Translations under genes and position numbers: made by a program
Source of the DNA: Flavobacterium sp. WV_118_3
GTDB taxonomy: Bacteria; Bacteroidota; Bacteroidia; Flavobacteriales; Flavobacteriaceae
Assembly (NCBI RefSeq): GCF_039778605.1
Contig: NZ_CP156060.1
Coordinates: 2,170,001-2,234,000, forward strand
Length of the DNA: 64,000 bases
Reading direction: 5' to 3'
The notes under the pieces: model-generated
Databases searched by the model: none
What the model saw: only the letters and a program-made list of their open reading frames with translations
What the model was told of the DNA's origin: nothing
Shown here: positions 62,296 through 64,000 of the stretch, piece after piece
Layout of the letters: every line of letters begins with the position of its first letter
Numbering within the stretch: position 1 is the stretch's first letter

Positions 62296-64000
62296 TTAAT
62301 CCAGACTCAGCGTAATCTGTCCGTCATCGTCCAGTTGTACGTTTCCTTCTTCAAGCAAAACATTCTCTTCTTCTTTTACTTCAATTTCTTCCGGAATTTC
62401 TTCTACCGGTGGTTCATACGGCAGTGATTCCAGTAGGTTCACCTGCTTTAGCTTGTCGGTAGTCAATTGATTTCCTAATGCTTTGATTCCTTTTACGGCG
62501 ATAAATTGTTCCAGATCGATAGTCTGATTCTCTTTTTGTACGCCTTTTACTTTTGCAAATACGATTTCGGCCACCGGTCGGTAGTCAGTTGAAACGATTT
62601 CCAATTGCGAATTCGGATGTTCGGAAATAAAAACCTCCTCCTTATTCTCATTTTCAATCAGGAACCGTTTTACGTAATACCGTTCTTTCTCTCCATCAAA
62701 ATAAATCGCGGAAATCGGTTTTTTAGGGATCCATTTTTCCAGTACAACCATATCTTCTTCAAAATGAGTTGTTAGTTCCGGTATAATGGTTTTTAGTTTT
62801 CCGGACTGGTTAATGATCAACAATCTGTCGTTTGGTCGGAATTCACCCAGTAATTCCCCTCTTCCATCTACATTCAAACGCTGTACCGTATCGTCAAACC
62901 AGATACGACGTGGTTTTAAGGTTGAAATTCCCTTCTCTTTTAACTCGATCTTTTTAATCGGATATTTGGTAACGGTATTTCCTTTACTCGCCCGTCCTTT
63001 AATGGCTAACGTAGCAAAATCAAGGTCGAATTTCAGTTTTTTAACACTTCCAACCTGACGCAATAATACGGTCACTACTTCAGCTTCTCCATTCGGATTG
63101 TGCGAAAAATAGAGTACCTGCGAACCTTTGGCTCCATTGGTCAGATCGTATAATTTGTCGCGGGTTACGCCCGAAACATTAAAGCGTTTTATATAAGACG
63201 GCCCTGATTTTCCGTCACGGTAAATCATATTGTATATTGTCCGTTTGTCGTTTTTATCAAAAACGGAAATATGGATAATATCCTTTCCAACGAATTTTTT
63301 ATCGTCGACTTTGGTAATCATCATATTTCCATCCCGAAGGAAAACGATCACGTCATCAATATCGGAACAATCGCCAACGTATTCGTCTTTTTTAAGCCCG
63401 GTACCCAAAAATCCTTCTTCGCGGTTCACATATAATTTGGTGTTTCGTAAAACCACTTTGGTCGCTTCGATCGTATCAAAACTACGCAGTTCCGTCCGAC
63501 GCTCTCTTCCTTTTCCGTATTTTTCTTTTAAGCGGGTAAAATAAGCAATCGCAAAATCGATCAGGTGTGCCAAATCGTGTTTAACCTGTGCGATTTCGCC
63601 TTCCAATGCATCGATTTTTTCCTGTGCTTTTTCAATATCGAATTTCGAAATACGCTTGATGCGAATCTCCGTCAAACGAACAATGTCTTCTTCGGTAACC
63701 GCTCGCTTCAGATGGGCTACGTGTGGCGCCAATCCTTTATCGATCGCTTTGATTACCCCTTCCCAGGTTTCTTCTTCCTCGATAAGGCGGTAAATTCTGT
63801 TTTCGATAAAGATGCGTTCCAACGACGCAAAATGCCATTGCTCTTCGAGTTCTTCCAACTGAATTTCCAATTCTTTTTTCAGTAAATCGACCGTGCGTGC
63901 CGTGGAAACGCGTAGCATATCGGACACTCCGGTGAACAACGGTTTGTTATCCTGGATCACACATCCCAACGGTGCCAGTGAGGTTTCACAACCGGTAAAC
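62296..64000 (-). CDS. parC: DNA topoisomerase IV subunit A, C-terminal part (runs off window)
   Basis: The frame is open to base 63999 (reading FTGCETSLAPLGCVIQD), so the N-terminal breakage-reunion domain with the active tyrosine lies outside. The visible ~568 codons hold the coiled-coil and tower end (LKKELEIQLEELEEQWHFAS, FDIEKAQEKIDALEGEIAQ). A C-terminal domain follows with GLKKDEYVGDCSDIDDVIVF and NVSGVTRDKLYDLT, as in Bacteroidota ParC. An acidic tail (EEIPEEIEVKEEENVLLEE) ends it. With ParE it decatenates chromosomes. GyrA is less likely because of the tail and the repeat-poor C-terminal domain. Confidence 0.88.
   Translation of the reverse strand, partial: FTGCETSLAPLGCVIQDNKPLFTGVSDMLRVSTARTVDLLKKELEIQLEELEEQWHFASLERIFIENRIYRLIEEEETWEGVIKAIDKGLAPHVAHLKRAVTEEDIVRLTEIRIKRISKFDIEKAQEKIDALEGEIAQVKHDLAHLIDFAIAYFTRLKEKYGKGRERRTELRSFDTIEATKVVLRNTKLYVNREEGFLGTGLKKDEYVGDCSDIDDVIVFLRDGNMMITKVDDKKFVGKDIIHISVFDKNDKRTIYNMIYRDGKSGPSYIKRFNVSGVTRDKLYDLTNGAKGSQVLYFSHNPNGEAEVVTVLLRQVGSVKKLKFDLDFATLAIKGRASKGNTVTKYPIKKIELKEKGISTLKPRRIWFDDTVQRLNVDGRGELLGEFRPNDRLLIINQSGKLKTIIPELTTHFEEDMVVLEKWIPKKPISAIYFDGEKERYYVKRFLIENENKEEVFISEHPNSQLEIVSTDYRPVAEIVFAKVKGVQKENQTIDLEQFIAVKGIKALGNQLTTDKLKQVNLLESLPYEPPVEEIPEEIEVKEEENVLLEEGNVQLDDDGQITLSLD

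Overview
The window looks like a chromosomal segment of a member of the Flavobacteriaceae (Bacteroidota), probably Flavobacterium or a close relative. The evidence is Bacteroidota-type promoters (TTG at -33, TAnnTTTG at -7), a C-terminal type IX secretion sorting domain, many DUF families typical of Flavobacteriia (DUF4835, DUF6048, DUF6452, DUF6095, DUF6495), the operon order bamD-rpoZ-coaBC-DUF4835-recN, and moderately AT-rich coding sequence. No rRNA, tRNA, CRISPR array or transposase gene was seen. The first gene (DUF1015) and the last gene (topoisomerase IV subunit A) run off the window.

Layout. 0-5.6 kb (+): DUF1015, YggS, exonuclease/GIY-YIG, K+ channel, miaA, acyl-ACP thioesterase. 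5.7-9.7 kb (-): an RprXY-like two-component pair, coaE and a glycosyltransferase. 9.7-16.1 kb (-): envelope/housekeeping operon from bamD to fabI. 16.2-18.2 kb (-): DUF6913, dapA, ferritin. 18.2-19.9 kb (+): a 5'-nucleotidase divided over two genes. 19.9-30.2 kb: ligA, rpsF-rpsR-rplI, a LytTR regulator, priA, DUF2147, YihY, nadC. 30.4-38.8 kb: GNAT, beta-barrel protein, cysteine desulfurase, two transporters, a duplicated-domain lipoprotein, Smr protein, rocD. 39.2-42.2 kb: a large secreted M60-like protein whose HExxH motif is lost. 42.4-49.6 kb: DinB, a WYL regulator, DUF1697, an orphan kinase, rlmD and secreted proteins. 56.3-64 kb: rlmL-like methyltransferase, ZIP transporter, murQ, TerC, parC.

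The accessory island is 49.6-56.2 kb, almost all on the minus strand. It holds a family of lipoproteins that share an N-terminal leader (MKRQLR...lipobox...HDFTLNTDEIVYIE) but carry different C-termini. One is fused to a Tae4-like peptidoglycan amidase domain and is followed 4 nt downstream by a Tai4-like lipoprotein, so it looks like an effector-immunity pair. A second leads into a domain resembling Rhs-type toxin tips, followed by a small secreted candidate immunity protein; here leader and toxin are separated by one missing base in an A8 tract. A third homologue has only the leader. Three copies of a ~120-nt upstream region, with promoter and a hairpin showing a compensatory change, precede or once preceded these genes.

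The same island contains a secreted-protein gene interrupted by about six 13-bp tandem repeats; one unit fewer would join its two halves in frame (223 codons), as in a phase-variable switch. Two further small exported-protein genes are broken by single-base losses. I read the island as a polymorphic, surface-lipoprotein antibacterial toxin locus with frame-switching or decaying modules. Homopolymer errors in the assembly are the main competing explanation for the single-base losses. Functions throughout are inferred from sequence motifs; no database search was possible.
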